Assembly (NCBI RefSeq): GCF_022201045.2
Contig: NC_068563.1
Location: 4,588,001 to 4,652,000, forward strand
From: Citrus sinensis
Taxonomy: Eukaryota > Streptophyta > Magnoliopsida > Sapindales > Rutaceae
DNA length: 64,000 nucleotides
Direction of reading: 5' to 3'
Below, in pieces: positions 33,017 to 46,525 of this stretch. The translations under genes and the position numbers were made by a program. The notes beneath the pieces are model-generated. The model searched no databases, had not been told where the DNA came from, and saw only the letters and a program-made list of their open reading frames with translations. How positions within the stretch are numbered: the stretch's first letter is position 1; the number at the start of each line of letters is the position of its first letter.

Positions 33017-34018
33017 TAGGCTTGGCAAAACTCCAGGTTTAGTCCGGGTTTGGACTTGCTTGGGACGAGCCGAATTAATTTAGCAAATGCCTGAACTTAG
33101 GTGTTAGAACAATAAATCCTTTAGTGAAAGCCATCACTTATAATTCAGGACATTCATGTCGTATCACCAATAATCAATAACAAATTATACAGAAGAGTAC
33201 CTGAATTTATAACGTTGAATTGCTCTTTCAAGTAGTGTGGTTAGTCTTCTAGATCTACACGTTCTCCTAAAAAATTCTGTAATTTTCTCTATGCTCTCTC
33301 TTTGATGATAGAATGTTAAAAAAAATAAAAAGATACGTGTGACGTAATATATGTAACATAGGAACCTTGACCAGTTACATAAACAAATTTTCCTATTATC
33401 TTTAGGTATTCTTATTTCAGCTCATCATAAAAATAAAAATTACCTTTAAGTCTCGACACATTAAAGGCTCACACTCTATTATCAAATACATCAAAGGCCA
33501 AATTACCAAAAAACCTTAATATATCACTTTTAATTGAGCTTAATCCTAGCTATATGACAATCCTTAATATATAATTATTTACATAAAAGTTCAATATTGG
33601 ATTAAGGATCCAATAATGTTAGATTAAAAAAATCCAACACCGAGTTCATGCCCAGCTTTTTCACACACATGCCGCATCAAGCTTGGCACCTCCCAAGCAT
33701 GGATTTTAATTTTTTTTTTAAATTATATCTTTGCAAATAAAATTTTAAAATACATGACAAATAAAATTAAAGAATTATTTATGTTTTCTTTTGTATTATT
33801 TTTTAAAATTTATTAACTAAAATTAAATAATTTACCAAGGCACAAATTCGAGTTCTAGATTTTTTGTGTCACGAACAAACCCATGCTTGAGAATAGCTGG
33901 GTATTAAACATCAATACCTGAAATCGGTTTTTATGTTAGTATAGGTTGGGTTTTAACCAAACTTCATAGGTTGCGTTCGGTACGAATCAGGGCAGGGCGA
34001 GTATTCTTGCCATGCCTA
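33017..34018. mobile_element. Possible old hAT-like element with an internal LTR-like insert
   Basis: The ends TAGGCTTGGCAAAACTC and, inverted, TAGGCATGGCAAGAATACTC resemble each other, but I see no target duplication. Inside, 33102-33639 begins TGTTAGA and ends TCCAACA, as an LTR would, again without clear flanking repeats. Both calls rest on the ends alone. Confidence 0.3.
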
Positions 34019-34061
34019 CACTATTTTAATAGTGTAAAAAGCACATCTACTTAGCTTAATT

Positions 34062-34173
34062 CAAGTATCATCATCGCTTTTGTGTTTATTGGGTTTGTCG
34101 GCAATCTTCTAATTGTAATATTAGTAGAATTATATTGTAACACTCAAAAAAAAAAAAAGAAAACAAGTATCAT
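34062..34173 (+). mobile_element. Short retroposed insert with poly(A)
   Basis: A 92-bp segment (34072-34163) ends in an A-rich tail and is flanked by the direct repeat CAAGTATCAT at 34062-34071 and 34164-34173. This is the mark of a 5'-truncated retroposon. It sits beyond the BURP gene's 3' end. Confidence 0.5.
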
Positions 34174-34351
34174 TAACATGTATTACATAAAAACACACTC
34201 ACTCGCAACATACACATTTTACATATTTGAGCTAGCACTCATACATACAAGACAATTAATTGAACCTGCTCTGAATACAAGATTCTGTAGCATCACGACA
34301 CATATGGCTACACACATACATATAAATAATAATCATAGGTTAAACAATTAA

Positions 34352-35359
34352 TTAAGCGGGCAATTGATCAGGCACCCAAACTAAATTATCAACAGGCAAA
34401 AAGTGGCACACAGGGGAAGTTCCAGGCTCAATTTTGAGCACTCGAAATGAAGCATGATCACGATTCCATTGAGAGGTGTCCATGTGACAAACAGCAGCAG
34501 CTTCAACTCTTACTCCATTTTCACCGGTCAGAGAAACTTGAAACAACTTGTTCTCACTCTCTTGATAATGGCAATAAAAGACTGCATATGGGTAAGGCAT
34601 AGAATGACATGCTACCATTTTTGGAGCATAAATTTCTTCAGGCAATTTCAAGATGGTATAGTTTTGCAAAGGATTACCAATTAACGGGTTTGTGATGAAA
34701 TTAGTGGTTAAAATTTTGAAGTTGGTTTCCAATCCGAAGACGCCGCGTGTGAAATCAAGCATGGATTCTAAGGAGGTAACACAAAACTTGGTCTCTCCTT
34801 TGAGGGGTTGAAGTTCGCATTGAGTAAGTGTGTATTTCATGGCCTGGGCTTGGTGAGAGTCTTTTGAGAAGGAGAAGAATTCAAGAAGATAAGGTAATTC
34901 AGATGAAGAGAAAGGAATTGAATTGGCTTCATCTCTAGGTAACAAATGAGGTGAAGTTGAAGGATCTTTGTAAGAGAAATAAATGGGCAAAGATTTTCCA
35001 ATTTTAAGATCATTAATGGTAAAGAAAATTTGCTCTGAAGGGTCCATATGACTATTCATCATGTGTGATGATGACGGGTGACCATCAGTATTAGCTAAAG
35101 CTTGCTGATTATCTTTAGTCACTACCTTCCTGGATGTACTCTTTTGAGCAAACTGTCCATGAGATTTCACAGCAAAAGCAATTATATATATTATAAAACA
35201 AGAAAGGAAATTCAGAACTTTCAGATCATTGGCATGATTAAAACAAATTAAAGTACTATGAACAATAAAGTATTCGAAAGCTTAAAAGGAAACGGATGTT
35301 ACCATTAAAACAAGAAGGATGCAGAGGGTGAAGCTCCGGGAAGATAAAAGAGAACCCAT
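34352..35359 (-). CDS. BURP domain protein, secreted
   Basis: Two exons on minus. Exon 1 (35359-35303) encodes a hydrophobic signal peptide (MGSLLSSRSFTLCILLVLM). A GT-AG intron follows, and exon 2 runs 35152-34352, giving 285 residues. The BURP domain starts near residue 61 (QIFFTINDLKIGKSLPIYF) and runs to the C terminus. It has the family's four Cys-His pairs spaced CHx10CHx26CHx25CH (ACHSMPYPYAVFYCH, VCHMDT, VCHFLP) and two earlier Cys residues. BURP proteins are plant-specific extracellular or cell-wall proteins of the RD22, USP, BNM2 and polygalacturonase-beta-subunit groups. The short linker and lack of long repeats make the last group unlikely. A TATA-like TTAAATAAAATA lies 60-75 bp upstream on minus. 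Nothing looks broken. Confidence 0.9.
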
Positions 35360-38300
35360 ATCTGTGCTTGGTCTTGAGAGCGCTTGCTGCTGCTATTCAA
35401 AGAATCTGGTTAAGCGTATGGGTATTTTATTTAACTAATATACATAAAAATTGGGTAACATCTTGTCGTATATTATATCATAAAATATAAAGTCAAAATA
35501 ACAATCATTAATTAGGATTTTTTTTTCTAATCTAAGCTTTTCAGGTGCAAATTAAATTCATAGATCATGGTGGATGGTTATTGTAGACAAGAAAAAAAAA
35601 TCATTTAATTTTGTTAATGCACCATAAGAGTTGGGAAAAAAAAGTCTCTTAATGCTAATCTTTTTTTTTAAAGTCTTAATCCCAATTTAAAATCCTTTTC
35701 AAAGGATTAGACTTAGGCTATTTAAAAAGAAAAAGAAAAAAGAGTCAGCAACTTCATTTGTCCTTATTCTTTTAAGATTCTCAACATTTTTTCTTTGAAA
35801 GACCAAATGCAAACACATCAAAATTCTTTTAGAAGTACAATGAAAACATAAATAAGAACTCAGTAGAGATAGCAAAATCCTCCATGAATTTGTAGTTTTA
35901 TAAGGCCCCATCTCAAATGAGGTGAATTTTGAATAATTTTTAAAAAATGAGATGGGAAACGAGAGAAAAATAATCTCCAAATTCTTAACGGGATGTATTT
36001 AGTTTTGTATTACTCACTCCACCCCCACCCCAATCCCCATTATATATGAATATATTTTTAATTTTTTTCAATAATTTTTGTTTTATCAATTACAATGTTA
36101 GTTAATAATTTTTATTTTTATTTTTACCTAATATAAATAAGTTATAACTAAAAGGAAATCCTACATTATAATATTTATTTAACCCTAAAATATTGTTATG
36201 TTTTCTTTTCTCTCTTAGGGTGTTGCTCTCTTCAAACAGTTTTAGTTTTAATTTTTTTTAACCTTTTGGAGATTTTTTAAAATAATTTAAACACTTTATG
36301 ATATGGTAATGATTTTATTTAAGTGTCTAATTTCAATTTATTGAAATCATTTATATATCCCTACTATAAAACAAGTAAATAGGGAATGAGATGAGGATGA
36401 AGAAATTATTCCCTACATGCGGATTCCTTATCCTCACCTCCACTAAATTTATTGGGAGATGAGATGGGGGATGAGATGGAGAATGAAGGTGAAATTTTTA
36501 ATGGGGTGGGGAATGGGGTAGGCCTCCCCACCTCCACCCTACCCTACCCCATTGCCATCCTAAACTCTAGCTAGATTTTTCATTCTAATAGTATAAAAAG
36601 CTTCAAAGGCTTAAGGGAATTTTGGTAACTGTAGTTTTTTTTTAAATAATTGTTGTTAACTGGACTATAGAAATAATTAGATGTGAAGAGAATCAGTTAA
36701 ATATTTGGTAAAATTTATTTTTAATGGTTTTGTAAATTTTAAAAGCAGTCATATATGTTTGGTAAATCTTATTTTTATGTTAAATTGCTGTGAAAATATA
36801 AATGATTGAATTTGATATAATAATGAATAAATTTTATTAAAACATTTATAAACATACAAACACACACATAATATTTTTAATTGTGTACATATAATAACTG
36901 ATAATTAAAATAAATATTTTATATTATTAACTTTATTTTTTTTGTCATCTCAATATAATTAGTAATAATAATAATCTTTTTAAAGTTAATAGTTTTATTT
37001 ACTAATTAAGAAGGATAATTTTAGATTTTTATAATATATGTGAAGATATATATAAAATTATAAAAAATAAAAAAGTAATTCTCAAAATCAGATTTTGAAA
37101 AATTATTCCTTCCTTACATTTGAAAATCTGTTATAGAATGGTGATTTTATCAAGAATGATTTTTTAAAAAAATTACCAAATATCAAAATTAACTTTTAGC
37201 TTTTTAAATAGCTCAAAAGTAATTTCAAACAAGCTCTTAAAATTGATAAAATGAACTCTCTTTAAATATTATCACCCAAAATAGGAGAGTGGAGAAAATA
37301 AGTAATAGGTAATAAATATATGAACGATTAAGGGTTGTTATGAATTTTACCAACAAGGCGTGTCTCATAAATTCAAAGATCTCTTAATAAAAGGGAGATA
37401 TATGATCATCTAAGTAAGAGCTGAAGGAAGAAAATAAAATAACTCAATGAAAAAGAGGATGACTTCAATCTATTCACAACAAACTCAGTAAACTCAAGAA
37501 GTGAAAAAAGATCATCTCGCACAAATAGCCTTAACAAAGTAAGGACAAAATCCAATAAAAAATAAATAAGTCTCCTATGAAAAAAAAAAAGAAATCTAGT
37601 AAAATATGAATATCATTTTATTATTAGTATGAAGATGATATTGAATATTTCTCCCTCTCCCATGCAGAGGAGGAGAGAAGAAAGTTCTGACGACTAGAGT
37701 TTTTTTTTTTTCCTTTTCTTACGAATTATATTTTTAAAACTGATATATATGTTATATTTAGAACTATAATAATATCTTTATGATGTATTTATAATTTGAA
37801 TGCGGGTTGGGTGCTAGCTCACTATAGCTTTGACGACTAGATTTGTCTGAGAGAAAAAGAGTGCGACAGAAAGATAAATTTGTATATCCAAAGATGTATC
37901 CATTTGTCCTTACCTTACTTACCGACTAGACTTAAATTAATCTATTTGAATCTAGATGTGGACCAAAATCTTAAGTCATAATGGCGAGCAAGATTTGATT
38001 ATATATATCTGGAGACCTCTCTTATGTCGGCCTAAAAGATTTTATCAGTAAAATAAACGTGTATTCATTGTACAAAACAGACTCCTTTTGACAAATCACT
38101 TTCATTTAAAACAATTAATTATTTTTCTAGCTGACGTGATTAACAGATTAATAAGCTAATAATATTGTCTGTGCTCTGTATATGCCGCCACAGTGGCCTA
38201 ATCTGAGCTGCACCTCAATTCAAATGGACACTAAAATGTGATATCGACCAAATGACTCTCTTCTGTTAATTAATTTCCAATCCGTACTGTAATTATTAAC

Positions 38301-38925
38301 TATAAAATCACATGTAGTAAATCATAAAATATACCTAATGGTGGATTGTCAGCTACCCTGTAAAGAAAATCTGACCATTTGCAGGGCAGCAACCGGTATG
38401 GCTGAGTCACATTTTCTTAATCAAATCTTAATTAATATATTAAGCACTGCAACCTCGCCGAGAATTAGCATTAAAAACAAAAACAAAACAAAACAAAAAC
38501 GAAGAAGCGGAAGAAGCAGGTCATGTGGAAATTTACTTCAAAAGAGCCGGGGGCAGACCTCGAAGTAAAATTTCGTAGAGCTAAATTCAAACTTTAAGTA
38601 TTAATAAGGGATTAATTTTAGAATATTTTTTCATTTATAGCTGCGGTATATTTGCCAGAAATTTTGGAATTTTGCTAGTAGCTGTAGTAATTTTAATTTG
38701 GAAATTTAATTGATATGGGAATTTTAATTAATAATTGAGACTACTGTTACAAATAAAAAATAAACTAAAACAATAATTAACAAATAGAAATCAAAGAGTT
38801 GGGTCTAAACTTTATCAAACTTTAAAAAAGTTATTTGCTACTTTTTCATAATGAATAGCAATTAATAAAATAAAAATCAAACAATTAAGTTACTTTGACT
38901 TTATTTCACAAAATATAAAACTATA
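35360..38925. other. Intergenic region right of the BURP gene
   Basis: The first 150 bp should be the BURP promoter. The rest is AT-rich, with no gene. Around 36460-36560 there are many GGGGTGGGGAATGGGG-type motifs ending CATTGCCATCCTAAA, resembling one end of a hAT-like element whose other end I could not find. The short frame at 38338-38568 has no conserved look. Confidence 0.4.
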
Positions 38926-39087
38926 TTTTCATCCTATATATAAATTAGTTGGGCTAGAGCCAAATCATTAATTTTATTTTCATCCTATATATAAAGTTTA
39001 GAAATTAGTTGGGTAAGAGCTAAATCATTATTTCTATTTTCATACTATATATAAAATTTAGAAATTAGTTGGGTAAGAGCCAAATCG
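38926..39087. repeat. Tandem repeat, three degenerate copies
   Basis: Three units of about 55-65 bp share TTTTCATCCTATATATAAA, TTAGTTGGGYWAGAGC and AAATCATT. They differ by small indels. The surrounding DNA is intergenic. Confidence 0.7.
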
Positions 39088-40863
39088 AGATTTCTTTAAA
39101 TCATGCAAGTGCCATGGCCTCTTCTAGTCTTACGCACCCTCCGCCCCAAAAAAGAGCAACTAAACAAACTAATGAATGCACTAAATTAAATAAATAAAAT
39201 TGCACTAATTAATTGTTTAATTATTATTGACTTATTATATTAGCACCGATATAAAAATGATTCTCTGTTTCTATAGTTGGAGGTTCAAGTCTTAGCATGT
39301 GAAGATCTTTCCCAAGTCTCATATTTTTTTCTATGTCGAGGTGCATTTTTATATGGTCCTACACACTAATATTTTAAAGAAAAATCCTAATACAAAATTG
39401 AGACAACTATTACTGATAACGTCTATTTCGTACATAGGGAAAATTGCTTAATAATAAAGACTCAACGATGTTGCCATCGGGATGCCAACACACATAAAGA
39501 AACATAGACCTAACACAAAAGACATTATCTTATCTACACTTGGACGATAATTATTGTATTGGACTTTTCTCTCAATATAAAGTGAAGGATTCGAGATGGT
39601 TCACTTGTTAATATCAGAATCAACGAGAATGATAGGTACTATGGAGCTACTTTAATTTTGGGTCAGCAAAAATTAAAATGTATCAACTAAGAAAAGCTTG
39701 CACGATTAATACACAAAGAAATGTTCCGAAACCAAACTCCACTAAAATCTTACATAAAAACTTTGAATCCGCAGATTACAGTTGTCACCACTTTCATAGA
39801 AAAATTAAGCATCAATCACAATCATTATCACAACATTTGATGAAACTTTTTTTTTTTTCATTTTTTCCTCCTCTCTCTTTGGGTTGACAATGTGAATGGA
39901 CATTGGAATTGCCGACGAAAATCTAATAAAAGTACTGATGATATATTTTTGCACCGCAAACACACGACATTAGCACCAATTTCGTGGACCAAAATTAGTC
40001 ATCTCTTGACAATAATACCAACCCCACATAAGAAACATTGTGACTTATTTGTTCATAAAGCTCAAAATAAGATAAATTAGCAAGTTGCTAATGATGATTT
40101 TCTTTCTTTTGCACTAAGGAGTAATAACTAATTTGTAAATAATTAGTGATTTATTACATTTAAGAATATAATTTCCTTTTGACGCATCTACAATTTATTT
40201 CACACCTTTAATGCTTGGGAAGCAGCTTAGACATTTTAGTTTAGACTTTAGAGAATCCTAAGCATAAAAATTAAAATCATTTGTCACTTGAATATCTGGA
40301 AATTTTTTGATAATCTTGATGTCTTTTACATTGTCCAACAACGAATACGTTACAAGAATGAAAAAGTGGATTTTGAATTAATTAATTAGGATATGTTCGA
40401 AAATATGAATACAACATAGCACACTATGTTAGTATCGTCATTAATTAGATTATTACTTTCTATTCTATTTTTCATTTAATTCGTGCATAAAAGCTATCCT
40501 TAAAGAATTTTACATAAGTGAAGAATGATGATATTTTCGTGAGAACGTCTGTACAATTGCTTAGTTAAAATATATACAAATATATAGATTATATTGAACT
40601 GATGTGGTACATGGTATAACATAATTTATTGATAGATGTTATATAATTAATACATTAATTACGAATAATAAAGTTAATCGATACCTAACACCATACAATT
40701 TTTCAATTAATTATATACCACATGCTACACAAATACTATGAAATAATGACCCGAAGATCATGTGATATTGTCTCCTTAATTTTTAACTTTATGTCTATTA
40801 TAAAGCACTACAAAATAATATCATGCGTACATTTAGTCACTATATCATCATTTCTATTAGAAT
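39088..40863. other. Intergenic AT-rich DNA
   Basis: Non-coding. Short frames near 39678-40080 have no features of real proteins. No element with both ends was recognised. Confidence 0.35.
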
Positions 40864-41049
40864 AGGTATATCCGATGCATAAAAGAAAATATGAATAGGT
40901 ACATTTAGTCACTATATCATCATTTCTATCAGAATAGGTATATATAGTCGCTATATCATCACTATATCTTTTGTATATTTTCTTTTATTCAATGAAAGCT
41001 AAGCTTTACTATCAAAAAAAAAAAAAAAAAGAAGGTATATCCGATGCAT
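40864..41049 (+). mobile_element. 5'-truncated retroposon with 17-bp target duplication
   Basis: A 152-bp insert (40881-41032) ends with TTCAATGAAAGCTAAGCTTT, ACTATC and a run of 17 A. It is flanked by perfect 17-bp copies of AGGTATATCCGATGCAT at 40864-40880 and 41033-41049. That is a LINE-type insertion. The insert begins with a near copy of sequence lying just upstream (TACATTTAGTCACTATATCA), so a small rearrangement accompanied it. Confidence 0.75.
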
Positions 41050-43700
41050 GCACTGACGCACAAAAAAGTTGACCTAATCAGACAAGGCCAATGTAGTGCC
41101 ACGTTAATCATAACACAAGCAAGCAGGGGAACATCAATCAAAATGAAAAGGAAGACTTAAAAGAATTTAATTTAGAAAAAGAACACATACAAGATACAAC
41201 ATGCATGAATGCAATATTGCAATTGGACAACAATACAAATTCTTTTGACAAGTACAACTACACTTATATTATAATATTATTAATTCAATATTTTTATTAC
41301 AATGGTGCACATTTCAAGTTGACTTTGAAGAAAGAGCCAACAATTTCTTCTGTAGCTAGCAATCCAAAATCTAATATATCTTTTGAGTTGTATGTATATG
41401 AATTTTCAACCCTCTCTGAGTCTCAGCTGCTCCACTTCGCAAACATTTCAACTTCTGCCCGTTGTTTTCTTTATTAGTCAGCAGATAATCAAAATGGAAT
41501 CATTCAATATGCAATAGTGGATTGAATTTTAATCTTTCAAAATAAGAATATATATTTTTATTTAAAATCAAAGTTTGACTACTAAAAATAAATAAATGAT
41601 ATATCATGTTAAAGGTACGTGTAGCTCACAGGATGTGAATGAATGGTTTTTAAATAATTTTATTTAGTTGGTTATCTAAATATAAATCTTAAAAGAGATA
41701 AGCCTCTAAAATACTGAATTTTTGGGCATTTTCCGCTTTCTATCTTTGAAAACAAAATCATATATGCTATAGATACAAGTGGGATAAGAGTTGACATGTT
41801 AGTGGAAACAAAAGAATGGAGACGTATCTTGCATTTTCCTCTTGGAGAATGAGATTTGGTGGCTTATTTTATTTACCTGTTTATTTATTTTTAGTGATGT
41901 GTAAAGGTCAACTTCTCACTATTGTGGTGCCCTTTATTTTTTGCGTTCATATGTCATCATAACTTCAATTATTGTCATTATTTTTAAGTTATTAGGAAAC
42001 ATCAATTTATTTTGTAAGATTATCAAGAAGTGCTGTATATGCTAAAAGATTATCAAGTGAGGACCTTGATCGTGCTAAATGCAAGAAGTACAAGTGTGTT
42101 TTTACTATTGTGTATGGTTAAGATTCCACTATTTATATATTATTATTTAATAACCATTAATTACATATGTCCTCTTATGTTGCCCAAAATAAAATTAGTT
42201 CTACGCCTAGATGATTAAGATCAACATAGAATCCAAGTTCCGGTTAGATCCAGATGATTCCAAAGGCTCAGTACTATAATGTACTTTTATTTTTTAAAAT
42301 TTTCCTTTTTTTTTTCCGGGTATCTTCTCCTTAAGTCAACTTTAAACTCAATGATCCCTATTTTATTCTCTTGAATTAATTAATAAGCTGTCCAGTACAA
42401 AACAAAGAAACATCAATTACTAAATAAAATGCGAGTGTTGACAAGGGTGTCTGTCAAACTATTCATCATGTAAATCCTCCGTTGTTAATTGAAATAAGCC
42501 AATGTCAAGCATAAGTCCAAATGTCCAATGGACGTTTACCTTTTCATTTCTTTATAAAAATCATTTATATGTCTCTGTTCCTGACCAATGCATGTGTCAA
42601 ACAATATTGTTATATATATATAAATACATACATACAAACCAATATTTTTTTTTTATTGCCTCTTCTTTCAAATATGATTTTTAAATTGACTTTTTTTGAC
42701 TATTTAAGTCAAACTTATAGAATTGCTTCCAATGAAATACAATTTCATGAATAATTGTATAAATTATATAACTAATGAAATGATTAAGAATAAGGTTCTT
42801 CAGTGCTTGAAAGTTGAAACGTTTCTGGAAAAGGCTGGAGCCTGGACAAGACTTAGCTGATCAGTTGCTCTCTGTGGTTGTAGTTTTAAAATTATTTCTA
42901 AGACAAAGACATCCATTGAACCTGGGATTGGCTCATTTTGGTTTGAGGTTTTGTGGTTTTAATTAATTCATAGTAGTTGTGAAATATAATCATCACTAGT
43001 AGGGTCAGCTTACGCTAAATAGCTCCAATGTTATATCTCACTGGCTTTTATTTTTATTTTCTTAACGTGAAAAATTTGGAAAAAAAATTGTATAGGCTGG
43101 TCCTACTATTTCAGTACTTGATAGAGTAATGAGTCCAATTATGAGACCCGCAAATTTTTTATTAGTATAAAATTTTAGAGTGTCTTAATATGGGATCCAC
43201 TAATGGTCTTATATTGAAATCCATTGCTCTGTAAGTGACAGAAAACTAATGACTAGTCTTGCTGAGGTGGTAGAACCGACTTATATAAATTTCTTTGATT
43301 TAGAAGCACGTATAATCAGAATTACATGAAAATACTTCCTAATTCAAATATATATCAAAACCATTATGTGATCCAAATATGACAAGAATCAAGTCTATTG
43401 CGCATATAAATATAGAAAATGAATCCCAAGATATCTAATGATTATTATAAAATTAAGCTGAAATATAACGCACACTTCCAAATGGGTTATTAGTTCCAAG
43501 TTCTGGGCTCCAGCCTCCAGGCACAATGTGGCTTTAGATCACAAGTTTGCAGCCAATGGTCCTTATCATGCACCACCGACCATGAAGTCATTACCGAGCA
43601 GCATTTGTATTAGTATCAATTCTTTATTAACTTTGACTTTTGGATATTTAATAAAAACAAATAAATAAATTCAACAAATTAAATATAATAATCACCTTCT
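41050..43700. other. Intergenic region left of the organ-specific-protein gene
   Basis: AT-rich with no supported gene. Several short plus-strand frames (41205-41477, 42030-42218, 42502-42754) have AT-driven composition and no domain or splice context. The last few hundred bases should contain regulatory sequence for the gene at 43818. Confidence 0.35.
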
Positions 43701-43720
43701 TTTGTCTTCGTACTTGGCTC

Positions 43721-43727
43721 TATAAAT
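43721..43727 (+). promoter_or_regulatory. Probable TATA box
   Basis: CTCTATAAATGG, with TATAAAT at 43721-43727, lies 97 bp before the ATG at 43818. That leaves a normal leader of about 65 bp. Confidence 0.65.
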
Positions 43728-43817
43728 GGAAAGTGTCCGTGTTTGAATAGCACAATGAAAAAAAATTAAGAGAAAGTAGCTAGCAAAATAAAAATTTCTG
43801 TAAAAATTAGCAGAGAC

Positions 43818-44351
43818 ATGAAGTCCATCTTTGCTTCTTCCATTATCATCTCTCTTCTTTTGGTAAGCATTAATTTTATATACATCTTAACAACATCAAA
43901 CAACCTTATGTAAACTTTCACTACTTTGTTGTTTCTTCATTAAGCACTTATCAGTAACAAACATCATTCAACTTTATGAAATTTTCTAAATCATTAAGCT
44001 TTTTTTTTTTCTTCTTCTTCTTCTTCTCTTTGTAATACGCAGTTTGCTAGCCTCGGCTATGCAAGAAAGGAACCAGGGGACTACTGGAAGGGCATCATGA
44101 AAGACAAACCGATGCCAAAGGCACTGAAGGACCTTTTTCCTCAAGCTGATGAAAGGATGGTCAAAATGGATCATTTTGTTAAGGATTTTGATCGTAAGTC
44201 TAGTTCTGTTAGTATTATCTATCACCGCCGTTCGGAGCCGGAGACAGAGAAGCAGAAGCATCAGGAAGATAAGTCCTTGAAGACAGAGCCGAAATTTCCT
44301 TCTGCATATACTCAGAAAGCGAAAGAAAATTCAAATCAATTACATAACTAG
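43818..44351 (+). CDS. Organ-specific protein (DUF2775 family), secreted
   Basis: Two exons, 43818-43862 and 44043-44351, joined by a GT-AG intron in phase 0, give 117 residues. The first 22 form a signal peptide (MKSIFASSIIISLLLFASLG then YA) with likely cleavage before RKEPGDYW. The mature part has the family hallmarks: EPGDYWKGIMKDKPMPKALK near 25-44, then HFVKDFDRKSSSVSIIYHRR. It ends in a short, charged tail, whereas relatives often carry several repeats of the FDxxPN..YH unit; here there is one. Proteins of this group are expressed in particular organs such as stems, roots or fruits and are exported; their activity is unknown. The intron is followed by a CTT-rich acceptor tract at 43998-44030. 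Confidence 0.85.
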
Positions 44352-45303
44352 AAAGCATAAAAAAGAGGGCTATCGTATTCAAAAATTAGCTGGCTTAATT
44401 AATTTGTTCTTCAATATACATGAAGTACTGTGCCCAATGTTCAGTCAAAGATGCAAGATAGTGAAACTCTGTAGAAATTAATGCTGTAAGCTACTAAGGT
44501 TGGTTAATCGTGAATAAAATCTTTAAGTACAGTCATTCAGGTCCTTGTGCTTAACAAAATTAGTTAGTTTGTTTTATTTTTTAATTTTTTGGCTTCCGGA
44601 ATAGTTCTGTTGACTGTGAATATACTTCTGAAATCACCTCCGTTCGATACAAGGATCACCTAGTTATTCAGACTTTTTTTTTTAATTAAAAAATGTTGAC
44701 TTGTTTTATTTGCATGCCCTATAATATTAACATAATTATAGGGATATATTTTTTAATTCATTTCCTTTGTTGGGTTGTTACAAATAGCCCTATAATTAAA
44801 AAAAAATACATATATTCCTATAATTATGTTAAACAAATCTCTAGAATCATGGATTAAATATGGACATAAAGTGAATTTCCCCAAAAAAAAAAAAAAAAAT
44901 TGCATCTGTATACTTATAACTTACATATGGACATAAAGTGAGGTAAGAATCAAGGCTTGAAATACAGAAAATAAAATTGGTATTGGTTAAGTGAAAAAAA
45001 ATATTAGAATATAAAAAAAATTAAATAGAGGATAAAAATATTCCCTACAAGATAAAAAATTTTCTTGTCCTTTGTGTCTTTTTTACTTCTTTTTTTTTTA
45101 GCCTAAAAAACTTGTGGTCATTTTCATACGCCCAAAATCATCATGTTCATGGGCTTGTTTCAGATTTTCGGATCAACATCTCGTGGGCTTACCAGAATTT
45201 ATGTTAGGCTGAAGATATTTTTACTTAGTATGTGTAATCACACCGCATCAATAATAATTTACAGTTGACTCCTTATTGTTCGTATGAAATTCAAATTAAT
45301 CAT
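44352..45303. other. 3' flank and intergenic DNA
   Basis: The first about 180 bp are probably the 3' UTR. A small foldback lies at about 44718-44845, with CCTATAATATTAACATAATT on the left and TATTCCTATAATTATGTTAA on the right. The remainder is AT-rich and non-coding. Confidence 0.4.
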
Positions 45304-45716
45304 TAAGGGTGTGTTTGTTACACGTATCGTACTATGCTGTATTGCATTATTTTAATATTGGTGTATTGTATTATGTTGTATTGCATTAGCATTGTATTAT
45401 AATAATACTGTATAATGTTTGGTACTACACTGTACTGTAATAATTTTTTTGATTAATTTAAATTAAATATTATATTATATTAATATATTTAAATTGTATT
45501 AATATTTATATTATTATTAATTTTAAATTAATATTATTCATATTAAAATATTTATTATCAGTCATAATAAATTGTAAATTTATTAATAAATTAAAATGTA
45601 AAAATAAAAAATAGAATATAATATTATTGAACAATAAATCATTTATTTATATTAATAATCATAATGTAAAAAAATAAAAATATTAAATAATATAATATTA
45701 AATTAAAAAAATAATA

Positions 45717-45761
<45 letters not shown>

Positions 45762-45981
45762 AAATTAAAGTAAAAGCAAAAGTTAGCAAAAGTAAATAGA
45801 AAGTTGGAAACGAAAAGGAAACCAAAAAAAAAAAAAAAAAGGAAAGAGCAAGCAGCAGTTTGCCACAGCATTAGATTGGCCCATAATGTAGTGTTTCTGT
45901 AGCTTTTAACTTACCAAACATGGGCTTGTATAAAGCTAATGCAATGAGGAGTTATAATACAACAACCAAACATGCCCTAAT
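45304..45981. mobile_element. PIF/Harbinger (Tourist)-like MITE
   Basis: 672-bp element (45307-45978) with ends GGGTGTGTTTGTTAC and, inverted, GGGCATGTTTGGTTG, flanked by TAA at 45304-45306 and 45979-45981. The interior is almost pure A/T and contains a (TTA)n run at 45720-45760. It is the clearest small member of the family also seen at 9537 and 61747. Confidence 0.78.
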
Positions 45982-46470
45982 TTCACAATTAAACGAAGCG
46001 CAATACTTTTCCTCTGGTCACTTAATTCCAACGCTTTTGAGGGTAATGTGGTATACTTAAGTTAATCTTTAGTTGAGAAAATCTTAATGGTTAAAGATAT
46101 TTAAGAAACCTAAGTGACAAAAGAAAATTATAGTCATAGACTCATGGAAGATTTAATTAATTGATTGTCCAAACTACCAATCTATTTGGATTTTAGGTAA
46201 ACAATAAGGGTCTTTTCATAAACTATCCCATTAGTTAGTGTAATTATTTAAAAAAAAAAAAGGCCGGGGACTCGGGGGTGGGGAATGTGACTCACGCCGA
46301 GCATTGCTCCTTTTTAATTGGTTCTTTATAATGGGTGTATCCTTATCGTTAGTGATTGATTAAAATATATACATAAGAAGTGAGTCAAAAGGAGTAATGT
46401 TTTAAGAGCACTAAAGTATTTTCCAAGATGTTAATGAACGTTGTAAAATCTGAAATTTTCGTTTAAAGAC

Positions 46471-46525
<55 letters not shown>

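Noticed and set aside
33102..33639. A second solo LTR (TGTTAGA...TCCAACA)
   Set aside because: No matching 5-bp flanks (TTAGG versus CCGAG); mentioned only inside a low-confidence element.
38338..38568. 76-codon plus-strand frame
   Set aside because: Ends in a Lys/Arg-rich low-complexity run from AAAACAAAAC repeats; nothing supports a gene.
39287..39310. GAGGTTCAAGTCTTAGC as a tRNA B box
   Set aside because: No A box or tRNA fold at the right distance; probably a worn SINE piece, but no ends visible.
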